NCBI GenBank assembly: GCA_902546725.1
Contig: CACCLB010000001.1
Span: 62,001-126,000, forward strand
Reading direction: 5' to 3'
Source: an uncultured Bacteroidota bacterium
GTDB lineage: Bacteria > Bacteroidota > Bacteroidia > Flavobacteriales > Flavobacteriaceae
DNA: 64,000 nt
Position 1 is the first letter of the stretch. Every line of letters begins with the position of its first letter. Both the position numbers and the translations under genes were made by a program. Below the pieces are notes generated by a model, which was not told the origin of the DNA, made no database searches, and saw only the letters and a program-made list of their open reading frames with translations. Positions 1-8,309 of the stretch are shown here, one piece after another.

Positions 1-1005
1 CAAGAAACGACAACACAAAAAATTAAATTCCATCAAAAATCTTTTTTATGGAGGTTATATTTAAATTTTTTTGGCTCAAATCTTTTTTTGATCAAATTAT
101 ATAAGTTTTTATATGAGAGATTACTTAAAGACTCTGAAATTCAAATAAAAATCAAAAATTTTGACTTAATTATTTTCACAATGGGTCATAAACCCTATGA
201 ATCTAAATTTTTTATAAATAAATCAAAAAAGACAACAACTTTTAATATAATACATTCCTGGGATGTTATTACAACTAAAGGGGCATTCTTATTTGATTAC
301 GATTATACAGTTACATGGAATGAAGTTACAAAAAATGAGTATATCCATTTAATCCAAAAAAACAATAATTTTAGTGGTATTGTGATTGCAAACGCCCCTA
401 TCCATTTTGATATTTATAACTCTATTAAAGATAAAAAGAGTAAATATATTTTATATTCAACATCTGTTGAACGATTAGTACCAAATGAAATTGAGATAAT
501 AAAATCAATATTAGACTTCTGTATAATTGAAGGGATATCTTTGAAAATAAGGAATCATCCTCAGAGAATTAAAAATATCAATATTGAAGGTGGAAAATTA
601 ATTTTAACTGAGAATAATCCAATTAAACCATCTAGGGATAATGCTACGTTTGATTCAAATTTTTTTTCTAATCTTTCGTCTGAAATTAAGGAGAGTAAAT
701 TAGTAATTTGTATAGCATCAACAATTGCAATAGATGCTCTTTGCTTAAATAGAAATGTGATTTTTTTGAATTTCAATAATTTTTCAAAATCAATTAGGAA
801 TTATTACGAATACGAACACCTTGAGAAATTTATCAAAATATGTTCAGTTCCTGTTGCAACTGATATTAAAGAAATGAAAGTATTTATAAAGAGCTTATCA
901 AGTGAATCTAATCATGGAAAACAAAGCATTTATCCATTTATGCAAATTAAAAGTCCTCAAAAAAAATTATTAAGACTTTTAACTGACATTCCTAAATCTT
1001 ATTAA
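1..1005 (+). CDS. GT-B-like surface polysaccharide biosynthesis protein (5' partial)
   Basis: The frame is open to the first base of the window, so the TTG at 88 in the ORF track is not the start and the N-terminus lies outside. The C-terminal half looks like the nucleotide-sugar side of a GT-B transferase or capsule-synthesis protein: a Rossmann-like 'YILYSTS' strand, 'IRNHPQR', then 'LVICIASTIAIDAL', the usual place where such enzymes hold the donor. It is extremely AT-rich and lies just upstream of a Wzy-like polymerase and further glycosyltransferases. It probably makes or transfers a sugar (or polyol phosphate) for O-antigen or exopolysaccharide in the cytoplasm. The fold call is by pattern only; the exact family is uncertain. 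Confidence 0.6.
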   Translation, partial: QETTTQKIKFHQKSFLWRLYLNFFGSNLFLIKLYKFLYERLLKDSEIQIKIKNFDLIIFTMGHKPYESKFFINKSKKTTTFNIIHSWDVITTKGAFLFDYDYTVTWNEVTKNEYIHLIQKNNNFSGIVIANAPIHFDIYNSIKDKKSKYILYSTSVERLVPNEIEIIKSILDFCIIEGISLKIRNHPQRIKNINIEGGKLILTENNPIKPSRDNATFDSNFFSNLSSEIKESKLVICIASTIAIDALCLNRNVIFLNFNNFSKSIRNYYEYEHLEKFIKICSVPVATDIKEMKVFIKSLSSESNHGKQSIYPFMQIKSPQKKLLRLLTDIPKSY

Positions 1006-1054
1006 AATCATAAATTTCTTAATGTTAAATGAATAGTATCCTTGTGTTTATAGA

Positions 1055-2152
1055 ATGAAGTTTTGGATAATTGCAATTTTATTAATTTTTAATGATGTCT
1101 TCATTAATCTTTATGAAGAAAATATTTTGCCAATACCTTCTGTGCCAATCATTTTTTCAACTTTAATTTTATTTCGTTACAAACGATTTAATTTTAAAAT
1201 TAAAAAAGTCATTTTATTTTTACTTGTTTGGACTTTAATCATCTTCTTATCAATGATGTTAAACGTAGCTAATTGGAAATTTTTTTTTCATTTTTTAGTC
1301 TACGTTTTCTTCTTTCTTATACTAAAGAATAGTGGGCAATTTAGTATTATATTAGAAAAGTTTTCTAAATTAATGATTATATACTCCTTGGTATATATTT
1401 TTATTTTTTTTCTATTTACGCTTGGAATAAATATAAACTTACCAACCTTTAAATACTATGAATCAGGGAGGTTCATTTTTCTTTTTAATGAACCATTAAA
1501 TGCAGGCTTAGGTCTTTTAACTTCATTATATTTCAGCATAAAAAACCACAATAAAATTCAAATATTTTTATTCTTTTCAACAATAGTTTTAGTAAAATCT
1601 TTTACTTTTCAATTACTATCAATTATCCTTATACTTTCAAATTTAAATATACTTGTTGGGCTTGGAGCGAAAAGAAAATTAAAATTTTTTATTTTAGGAA
1701 TATTAACCACTTTCTTTATTTTTATTTATTATTATGAAAGAGCTGTTAAAGTTTTTTCATTTAGTGAAGGTTCTACAAGAATTCGTTTAGCCCAACTATT
1801 AAGAGATTTTGATATACTTAAAGAAAATTTTTTTTTAGGGATTGGACACGGTAATGCAGCTTTAAAAACAGCGGAATTTTCTAATCAATTCACTAATAGC
1901 CTTAAATACTATGAACTTACTTATACGAATACTTTTTTTGAAATTCTTACAGGTTCCGGTATAATTGGATTTATTTTTGCCTTTTTATTTTTTAAATCAG
2001 TTACTAATAAAAATAATATGATAGGATTAATCTTTTTTCTTTTATTTTTAACAAATGGTTTTTTTCTATATCCAATGCTATGGTTTTTAATACTTTTCAT
2101 TCATGAAGAAAGTTATAATAATAGACTTTTCAGGAAAAGCACCAGAATATAA
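1055..2152 (+). CDS. O-antigen/exopolysaccharide polymerase (Wzy-like)
   Basis: A 365-aa polytopic membrane protein with about 10 hydrophobic segments over its whole length. A larger loop near residues 225-290 contains 'GSTRIRLAQLLRDFDILKE' followed by 'FLGIGHGN', the pattern of the periplasmic loop of Wzy/O-antigen ligase-type proteins ('R...w..a...f...plfGiG.g'). It would polymerise repeat units at the periplasmic face of the inner membrane. Its 3' end overlaps the next gene by 50 nt, indicating translational coupling in a polysaccharide operon. Sequence conservation in this family is low, so polymerase versus ligase cannot be separated here. Confidence 0.75.
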   Translation: MKFWIIAILLIFNDVFINLYEENILPIPSVPIIFSTLILFRYKRFNFKIKKVILFLLVWTLIIFLSMMLNVANWKFFFHFLVYVFFFLILKNSGQFSIILEKFSKLMIIYSLVYIFIFFLFTLGININLPTFKYYESGRFIFLFNEPLNAGLGLLTSLYFSIKNHNKIQIFLFFSTIVLVKSFTFQLLSIILILSNLNILVGLGAKRKLKFFILGILTTFFIFIYYYERAVKVFSFSEGSTRIRLAQLLRDFDILKENFFLGIGHGNAALKTAEFSNQFTNSLKYYELTYTNTFFEILTGSGIIGFIFAFLFFKSVTNKNNMIGLIFFLLFLTNGFFLYPMLWFLILFIHEESYNNRLFRKSTRI

Positions 2153-3188
2153 TCGATGTCTTGAACTTGCCTTGAAATCTATAGAAAAAAACTATTTGAT
2201 TACATACAAATCGCCTACGAGTGATAAAATTTTAAAAAGATTAAATAATTTAAAGTATCGTAAAATATTTATCTCTCTATACGCAATCTTTTTTTTAATC
2301 TATTCCGCATTAAATAAATCAGTTAAAATAGTTCATTTTCAATGGTACATATTTGAAAGTATTCAGCTTGACAATTATATTTTAATTTTTTTAAAACTCT
2401 TTAAGAAGAAAATTATATCTACAGTACATAATTTATTGCCTCATGATTCAGGCTTAAAGTATTTGTCGTTTTATAGAAAAATTTATGAAAAGTCAGATTT
2501 TATCATTGTTCATGATAAAGTCACAAATAAACTTTTAACCGAAAATTTTAAAATAGACTATCGTAAAATTCAGAAAATTAATCATGGAATTGATTTAAAA
2601 ATTCAGAGAAATTTTAATAATGAAAAAAAAATAAAAGGGGAATACTTATTGATTTTTGGTCATATAAAACCATACAAAGGAGTCGAGGATTTCTTAAGAA
2701 AAATATGGTCCAATATAGACCAAAAAAAAAATAGGTTAGTAATTGCTGGAAAATTTGACAAAAAAATATATTATAATGTTAAAAAAATAATAAAAGAATA
2801 TGACTTACTGAATATAGTGATAATAGATGAATATGTGTCGGAGAAATCTCTCACGAAACTAATTATGAATGCGAAAGCAATTATTTTTCCTTATAAGCAA
2901 ATTACAACTAGCGGTGCATTATTAAAAGCAATTTCAAATAAAAAAATCTGTATAGCTCGCTCAACCCCTTTATTTGAAAATTATAAGAAAACTTATTTTT
3001 TCCCTCAAACATATAAGAATAACAAACAATTTGTTGAACTCATTAATAATATACACCCTGATTACCTAGCTGATTTTTTAAATAACTTTGAAAAGTTTAA
3101 AGCAAATTTTTCTTGGAGTACGGTTTCTTTAAAACATAATTCTTTATATGAAAAAACCATTGGTATCAATAATAACACCAACTTATAA
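2103..3188 (+). CDS. Glycosyltransferase family 4-like
   Basis: 361 aa, GT-B fold. The N-terminal half carries 'STVHNLLPHD' and 'DFIIVHDK', typical of the acceptor domain of GT4 enzymes. The C-terminal half has 'LLIFGHIKPYKGVEDFL' (the donor-domain entry 'fG.i.pyKG') and the stretch 'IIFPYKQITTSGALLKAI', equivalent to the E-x7-E region in which the first Glu is replaced. It is a cytoplasmic or membrane-associated sugar transferase in repeat-unit assembly. The start at 2103 lies 50 nt inside the upstream polymerase gene; the protein begins directly with the first beta strand (MKKVIIIDFSG), supporting this start. Confidence 0.85.
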   Translation: MKKVIIIDFSGKAPEYNRCLELALKSIEKNYLITYKSPTSDKILKRLNNLKYRKIFISLYAIFFLIYSALNKSVKIVHFQWYIFESIQLDNYILIFLKLFKKKIISTVHNLLPHDSGLKYLSFYRKIYEKSDFIIVHDKVTNKLLTENFKIDYRKIQKINHGIDLKIQRNFNNEKKIKGEYLLIFGHIKPYKGVEDFLRKIWSNIDQKKNRLVIAGKFDKKIYYNVKKIIKEYDLLNIVIIDEYVSEKSLTKLIMNAKAIIFPYKQITTSGALLKAISNKKICIARSTPLFENYKKTYFFPQTYKNNKQFVELINNIHPDYLADFLNNFEKFKANFSWSTVSLKHNSLYEKTIGINNNTNL

Positions 3189-3918
3189 TTCAGAAAAATA
3201 TATTAAGCAAACTATTGAAAGTATTCAAGTCCAAACATTTAACAATTGGGAATTATTAATAACTGATGATAATTCCACCGACAATACCATTGAAATAATT
3301 AAGTCAATCCAAAAAGAAGACGAAAGAATAAAATTATTTATTCAACCATTTAATCAAGGTGCTGGGGTTGCAAGGAATAATAGTATTTCAAAAGCTAATT
3401 CAAGGTTCATAGCATTTTGTGACTCAGATGACCTTTGGTTACCTAAGAAATTAGAGAAACAAATTAATTTTATATTGAGTAATAAAATTAGTTTTTGTTA
3501 CACTTCTTATTCTGTAATTAATGATGATTTTAAGATTATAAATGAAATTAAGTCACCTTCAAAGTTAACTTACGAACTACTATTAAAAAATAATTACATA
3601 GGATGTTCAACTGTGATTTATGACCAAAATATCTTAGGGAAAATATTTATGCCAGAAATAAGGTCTAGACAAGATTGGGGTATGTGGCTAATTATCTTTA
3701 AAAAAATAAAGGTTTCGTATGGTTTAAATGAAAACTTAACTTTTTACCGAAAAAGAGCCAACTCAATTTCTAGTAACAAGATAAAATTGATTAAATATAA
3801 TTGGTTAGTTTACCATAAAATTCTAAACTACAATAAATTCACGAGCTCACTCTTTTTAATGATATTTTTATTTTTTTATTTCAAAAAAAATTATGGTTGT
3901 CAAGCAAAAATTAATTGA
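3148..3918 (+). CDS. Glycosyltransferase family 2
   Basis: 256 aa with a complete GT2 (GT-A) domain. 'VSIITPTYNSEKYIKQTIES' opens the fold, 'DDNSTDNT' binds the nucleotide, 'FCDSDDLW' holds the DxD metal site at about residue 93, and 'RQDWGMWL' supplies the acceptor-side ED/QD-W motif. The C-terminus ends in a hydrophobic helix ('SLFLMIFLFFYF') that could bind the membrane. It overlaps the previous gene by 41 nt and the next by 26 nt. It adds one sugar to the lipid-linked repeat unit; donor and acceptor cannot be read from the sequence. Confidence 0.92.
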   Translation: MKKPLVSIITPTYNSEKYIKQTIESIQVQTFNNWELLITDDNSTDNTIEIIKSIQKEDERIKLFIQPFNQGAGVARNNSISKANSRFIAFCDSDDLWLPKKLEKQINFILSNKISFCYTSYSVINDDFKIINEIKSPSKLTYELLLKNNYIGCSTVIYDQNILGKIFMPEIRSRQDWGMWLIIFKKIKVSYGLNENLTFYRKRANSISSNKIKLIKYNWLVYHKILNYNKFTSSLFLMIFLFFYFKKNYGCQAKIN

Positions 3919-4714
3919 GCTATTACCACATAGAATATTAAAAATAATATTCTATAGGAAACAGCTTTTTTCTTCTCTAAAACATCCTCCTCCAGAAGAA
4001 GTAGAGGTTCACATATTAAAATATCTTGTTAATGAGGAGGATATTGTATTTGATATTGGAGGAAATCGAGGGTTATATTTATATTATTTTTCAAAAAAAA
4101 ATTCACCCGAGAATATTTATTGTTTCGAGCCAAACTGGAATTTGTATAAAACATTAATAAAGTTATATCCAAAAGTAACAATGAACAATCTTGCTTTAAC
4201 GGAAAAAATCACTTCACAAAAGATGGAATTTAAGATTCCAAAAATTAATGGTAAAATCCTGGAATCTAGGGGGACGTTAAGTTTTGATAATAACGAAAAC
4301 GAAGATGAAGATTCCAAGGTAATAGAAGTTAATACTACCAGTCTTGATAATTATATCGCATGTAATGGAATTAGAAAAGTTGACTTTATTAAGATTGATG
4401 TTGAAGGCCATGAGTTTAATGTAATTAAAGGTTCAAGAAAAACATTAATAAAGCATAATCCTATACTATTGGTTGAAATTGAACAAAGGCATCATAATTT
4501 TAGTGTGAATTTAATTTTTGATTATTTGAAAGATTTGGGGTATAGTATTTATTATTTTAATATTCAAAAAGCCAAAATCATTAATATCAATAATTTTGAT
4601 ATAGAGCTTCAAAAAAAAATTAAATCAAAATTCTATATCAATAATTTTTTTTTCATTCCAAAAAATAAAATCAATAGTGATCAAATTGACTCAATTAACA
4701 CGAGTCTTATGTAA
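3893..4714 (+). CDS. FkbM family methyltransferase
   Basis: 273 aa. The SAM-binding motif I 'DIVFDIGGNRGLYLYYFS' is at about residues 53-70, followed by 'IYCFEPNW' (motif II acidic residue) and the FkbM hallmark 'VDFIKIDVEGHEFNVIKG' near residues 163-180. Such proteins O-methylate sugars or lipids; in a polysaccharide cluster the likely substrate is a hydroxyl of the repeat unit. It is the last gene of the visible operon; the small recombinase-associated gene downstream has its own promoter. Family assignment is secure; the substrate is inference. Confidence 0.9.
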   Translation: MVVKQKLIELLPHRILKIIFYRKQLFSSLKHPPPEEVEVHILKYLVNEEDIVFDIGGNRGLYLYYFSKKNSPENIYCFEPNWNLYKTLIKLYPKVTMNNLALTEKITSQKMEFKIPKINGKILESRGTLSFDNNENEDEDSKVIEVNTTSLDNYIACNGIRKVDFIKIDVEGHEFNVIKGSRKTLIKHNPILLVEIEQRHHNFSVNLIFDYLKDLGYSIYYFNIQKAKIININNFDIELQKKIKSKFYINNFFFIPKNKINSDQIDSINTSLM

Positions 4715-4790
4715 CCATAATTTAAATTTTTAGTTTTTAAATATTCTTTTAATTCCTTAATAACTAGCTCCTTATGATAAATGATAATTT

Positions 4791-4820
4791 TTGAATTCCA
4801 CCTACATCGAGGTAATTTTG
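4791..4820 (+). promoter_or_regulatory. Bacteroidota-type promoter for the small gene at 4835
   Basis: TTG at 4791-4793, a 19-nt spacer, then TAATTTTG at 4813-4820. This is a perfect match to the Bacteroidota -33/-7 consensus (TTTG / TAnnTTTG). It lies inside the longer ORF beginning at 4781 and so argues that translation really starts at 4835. Confidence 0.7.
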
Positions 4821-4834
4821 ATAAAAAATTAAAA

Positions 4835-5140
4835 ATGTCAAAGTTTACCTCACAAACAGCCCGAGAAGCGGGTAGAAAATCAAAAAGAGGCCCCTCAAAA
4901 AGATTAGAGCCAAACATAGAGGAGAAAATAAAACTTCTCTATCAAGATGTTTTAGATGATCTTCTCTTAAATTCAAAAGATCTTTCTCCTACAGAAAAAA
5001 TAAAACTCCTTTCCCATCTCTCTTCCTATATCCTTCCTAAAATGAAACCTACTCGTGATGAGTTTACCATGGAGAGAATTAAAGAGTGGGAAAATAGTAA
5101 AGCTTTTCCGAACATGGATTCTCCCCACCCTACAAGATAA
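4835..5140 (+). CDS. Small basic protein beside integrase remnant, unknown function
   Basis: The ORF track starts at 4781, but a consensus promoter occupies 4791-4820, so I place the start at ATG 4835, giving 101 aa. The protein opens with a Ser/Thr/Lys/Arg-rich head ('REAGRKSKRGPSKR'), followed by a helical region ('PTEKIKLLSHLSSYILPKMK'). The layout recalls small DNA-packaging or terminase-small-subunit-like proteins, but I do not recognise a family with confidence. It converges on the recombinase gene, and its 3' end overlaps the recombinase 3' end by 11 nt. It is probably the second gene of the same mobile element; a DNA-binding accessory role is a guess. Confidence 0.6.
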   Translation: MSKFTSQTAREAGRKSKRGPSKRLEPNIEEKIKLLYQDVLDDLLLNSKDLSPTEKIKLLSHLSSYILPKMKPTRDEFTMERIKEWENSKAFPNMDSPHPTR

Positions 5141-6212
5141 AGCGCGCTTTTTCCATAAAAGCATCTGCATAAGCATCTCTAGACTGGGTTTTTCCAATAT
5201 ACTTTAAAAAAGTAGATTCCTTTGTATGACCAGTAATATGCATAAGTATCGGAGTCTCAATCTTACCAAAATAGTTTGTAGCAAATGAGCGTCTTAAATC
5301 ATGAGCAGTAAGAAGCTCCCATTTATGATACATGCCCAAAACTTTTCTTTTAGGCGCCTTAGATAGTTTATATCCCTTAACTATATCATCAATTCCGGCC
5401 TTTTCTGCCACCTGTTTTATTAGATAATTAAACTGCTGGGCATATAACGGTTTTGGAAAGTTTTCTTTGAGTAAAAAAATCACATCTGGATCAACTACAC
5501 CAACAGTTACAAACCGTGTTGTTTTTTGTTGGATTATATCCACATAAAGCCCTCCATTTTTTGATTCACGAATATTTTTAAGATCTAAAGAAAGCAAATC
5601 AGAAACCCGCTGACCAATGTATAAACCGATAAGCATCCATGCTCTAGCTGTTCGCTCTTTTGGTGTCAGACCCTTTACATTTTTAATTTTATAAATGTCC
5701 TCAGGCGTTAAAATCTGAAGATAGCGGTCCTTTTCCTGCTGGTTAAAACAACTGATATGCTCAGCATAATAATGCACTTTAACCCCTTTTTTTCTGGCCT
5801 CACTACAGATGGCTTATAGTAGTTTAAGGGTATTGGACGTATAATTAACGCTATAGTTCATCTCGCTCATCATCCAGCTAGTAAGTGACTCAACAAATTC
5901 TTTATTAATCTCTGAGAGTAAAATTGGCGCCCCACGATAACTTTCAAAAGCAGTTAAAATTCGTTTAAGCCCGCGATAGTTTCTAATGGTGTTTTCTTTA
6001 AGGCCCATCTCACCCCCAAAGCCTTTAACCCTAAAGGGAGCCTGCTCAATAAACTGATCGATTTGGAAAAGTATAAAATCTTGTTTGTCTTTTATTTTTC
6101 GATTAAATATTTGAGCGATTTGAATCTCAAGCCAATCACCATGGGCAATAAGTCCAGAGCCTCTGGAGAGATTATACGATTTAGTAAGATGGTCTTCAAG
6201 TTTATCAAGCAA
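5130..6212 (-). pseudogene. Tyrosine recombinase (phage/ICE-type integrase) with in-frame TAA
   Basis: The ORF track lists two pieces (132 aa and 215 aa), but both are in one frame, separated by a single TAA at 5816-5814; reading through gives about 360 aa. The first part is the SAM-like core-binding domain ('LKENTIRNYRGLKRILTAFE'). The second is the catalytic domain with Arg in 'GLYIGQRVSDLLSLDL', 'HDLRRSFATNYFG' (H-x-x-R), 'HITGHTKESTFLKYIG' (H/GH and the Tyr nucleophile). Upstream, an arm-binding-like stretch continues only after frame changes (next entry). One substitution (for example AAA to TAA) would explain the stop. Inactive unless the stop is suppressed or the halves act in trans. 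Confidence 0.85.
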
Positions 6213-6360
6213 ATAATTAACCCGCTCACCACTAGTTGGACAGCATGATCGCTGAGTATAAACAGACCAAAATTCAGAACGGGTATAAAACCCGGTCTTG
6301 CGCTAAATTTTTTGATTCTCACTGTTGTGAAAATAAACATAAATTGAAGCGTATTTTTCC
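6213..6360 (-). pseudogene. Degenerate N-terminal arm-binding region of the integrase
   Basis: Upstream of the integrase fragment the same frame stays open for about 30 codons (for example 'KTGFYTRSEFWSVYTQRS'), which resembles the end of the arm-type DNA-binding domain of Bacteroidota integrases ('KTGF.v....W'). It then meets a TAG. The matching upstream part ('MFIFTTVRIKKFSARPG') is in another frame. This suggests a further frameshift, so the integrase appears to be damaged in at least two places. Between here and 6538 I see no other gene, only an inverted repeat. Confidence 0.45.
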
Positions 6361-6400
6361 CTGGATCGAATTCGAAAACCTATTTTTGTCATAACTTTTA

Positions 6401-6481
6401 TTTTTAACGTACAACTCCCCGATATTTCCCTTTGAATAAGGTGAATATTTTAAAATCGGCATATAAAAGATACGTTAAAAA
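6401..6481. repeat. 11-bp inverted repeat beside the integrase remnant
   Basis: TTTTTAACGTA at 6401-6411 and its exact reverse complement TACGTTAAAAA at 6471-6481, 59 nt apart. It lies between the broken integrase and the truncated SGNH gene. It may be an integrase arm site or part of the element end; no function can be shown. Confidence 0.5.
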
Positions 6482-6510
6482 AACCGTTATTTAACGCTAA
6501 AAGTGAGTAA

Positions 6511-7146
6511 AATAGAGGGTTTGCAGAGAAAAAGTTTTTGACTCGGGATGTAAGTCAAACTACTGCAGGAGGGGCAACACTTAGGGATCATTGGCAGGGT
6601 AATAAAAATTTAAAAACCAAAAAGTTGTTATCTGAAACTTTGTACGATCGAATTGTCTTTCAAGATCAAAGCACTTACCCTATTAAGTTTAAGGATACTA
6701 CTGAACGCTACTTCGCTAACTTAAAATCGCTGTTGCCACCACAAACAAAAGTCTATCTCTATGCTACCTGGATGTACCCAAACTTTCCAGTTGATGGAAT
6801 GGTTTCAAACGATTCTAAAGAGATAGAATCCAACCTAGAGCTTATTGGAAGTCAATATAAAGATGTTGAAATCATCCCCGTTGGTAAAGCGTTTGATTTA
6901 TTTTCTTCTTTATATCCCGAGATTTCGTTGTTAACTGATGATGATAAACACCCTAGTCCTAACGGAACTTATTTGGCTGCCTGTGTAATTTACGCTTCAT
7001 TAAGTGGACAATCAGCTGTAGGACTTGATAGACGTTATGAGAGCAAAGACCAAAACGGGAAAAAGATATTTTATAGTATCGTAGAAAAGTCAGTAGTTAC
7101 AAAATGCCAGGAAGTTGCTGATCAACTTGTTTTTGATAGTAGGTAA
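6511..7146 (+). pseudogene. SGNH/GDSL hydrolase-like protein, 5'-truncated remnant
   Basis: Reading starts after an in-frame TAA at 6508. The listed start is a TTG at 6538 without any leader or signal peptide. The remaining sequence ('VSQTTAGGATLRDHW', 'VFQDQSTYPI', 'DDDKHPSPNGTYLAACV') matches the middle and end of secreted SGNH-type hydrolases such as DUF4886-like proteins, including the D-x-x-H catalytic pair (DDKH). The first SGNH block with the catalytic Ser, normally near the N-terminus, is missing. The break lies beside the integrase remnant, so integration or deletion probably removed the 5' part. The truncation could start a few codons either side of 6511. Confidence 0.7.
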
Positions 7147-7162
7147 CTAAAAGGTAAGCCCA

Positions 7163-8209
7163 TCAAGACTCCAACGCATTTTTGCAATATTCAATACTCT
7201 TTTTGATCTCTTTTATCACAGTAGAACCTTCAGGTGTTTTGTATTCGTACTCTACAGTTGCAGCAAAAGTATAGTTTTGGTCTCGCATCAGCTTTAAGAC
7301 TTCTTTGATAGGGGTATCTCCTTGACCAAAGGGTAAATTTTTCTTTCCGTTTTCAGGATTTTGTCTGTCCTTAACATGCATGCTGAGTATGTTTTGGTGC
7401 TGCTTTTGGATGAATTCTATGCTGTCAGTATTTCCAGCAGCAGTATAGTGTCCAAGGTCTAGATTGATTGCATTGTGAGAGGATTGTTCGAGTGCAGTAT
7501 CCCACCAGTGTGGGTGTTGTTGTTCATGACCGTGATAGGCAACTTTAATTCCATTTTTTTCTGCTAATTGACCTAACTTAAGTGAGTGCAAGGGGTCTTT
7601 TGGAAGTTCGAGTGTGACATGACTAGCACCAAGCATTTTGCCTGCTTGCATTGCATAGTTGATGTCGGCATCTGAATTTCCTTTACTCAATAAATAATCG
7701 GGTTTAAAAGCATAAATTTCAACTCCAGCAGCCTTATACATTTTTTTGAGCTTGCTAAAATCATCAATTGATCGTGTTTTTTTCCAGTTCTCAATTTCTT
7801 TGTCGAAGGATTTTTGCTGTTTTTTAAGTTCGGCAAGTTCTTTAGTTTCATCCTTAGTAAGGGTTTTTTTTCGCTCCTTTCTCATAAGTCGATAAAATAT
7901 TCGACGGTTTACCTTACTCTCTGGACGTCCGATAAAAGATTCCGCAGTTCTACCCATTAATTCAACTGAATTCGCCCCACTGTCTAATGTATATTGCAGT
8001 GTGGCTTCAGCGCTTTGGTCCTCCAAAGATCTAAAGGAATAGGTAATCAGTCCAACTTGAACCCCTTTAGAAGCATTGGTCTGGAGTAAGTTTGGGAGAT
8101 AAGCAGGTGCACCCCATAGTTTTGAACTACCTACTGTAACACCAGCAGTAAGTGTTGCAATATTGTGTATGAATTTCCTTCTAGACTTCTGATTTACTTT
8201 TGTTTTCAT
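7163..8209 (-). CDS. Secreted sugar phosphate isomerase/epimerase-like TIM barrel
   Basis: 348 aa. A twin-arginine-like leader (SRRKFIHN followed by a hydrophobic stretch to about residue 30) suggests Tat export. The body is the xylose-isomerase-like TIM barrel (AP endonuclease 2 superfamily): 'GLITYSFRSLEDQS', 'NSVELMGR', 'KVAYHGHEQQH', 'NLDLGHYTAAG', 'SMHVKDRQ' with His/Glu/Asp metal ligands. A charged helical insert sits near residues 100-150. It is divergent from the FMN dehydrogenase-xylB-xylA operon, so a role in uptake or conversion of xylose-related sugars is plausible. A clear paralogue lies at 42386-43393. The substrate is unknown. Confidence 0.85.
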   Translation of the reverse strand: MKTKVNQKSRRKFIHNIATLTAGVTVGSSKLWGAPAYLPNLLQTNASKGVQVGLITYSFRSLEDQSAEATLQYTLDSGANSVELMGRTAESFIGRPESKVNRRIFYRLMRKERKKTLTKDETKELAELKKQQKSFDKEIENWKKTRSIDDFSKLKKMYKAAGVEIYAFKPDYLLSKGNSDADINYAMQAGKMLGASHVTLELPKDPLHSLKLGQLAEKNGIKVAYHGHEQQHPHWWDTALEQSSHNAINLDLGHYTAAGNTDSIEFIQKQHQNILSMHVKDRQNPENGKKNLPFGQGDTPIKEVLKLMRDQNYTFAATVEYEYKTPEGSTVIKEIKKSIEYCKNALES

Positions 8210-8309
8210 CCTTTTTATTTAATTATAAGCTCTACTAAATTAAACAATTTTCTAAATAAGTTTCTCTTATTCCCTTAGTTTGAGTTTCACTTTTCTTTAT
8301 ATTTAAATT

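Noticed and set aside
4681-4917. 78-aa minus-strand ORF
   Set aside because: Antisense to the FkbM gene end and to the small basic gene, which has a good promoter and coding pattern.
5130-6212. The integrase as the source of the tRNA-Leu island
   Set aside because: It lies 32 kb away with its own decayed element, and no tRNA-Leu-like repeat was seen next to it.
6092-6340. 82-aa minus-strand ORF as an independent gene
   Set aside because: Most of it is out of frame over the integrase N-terminal region; only its first residues may be an arm-domain relic.
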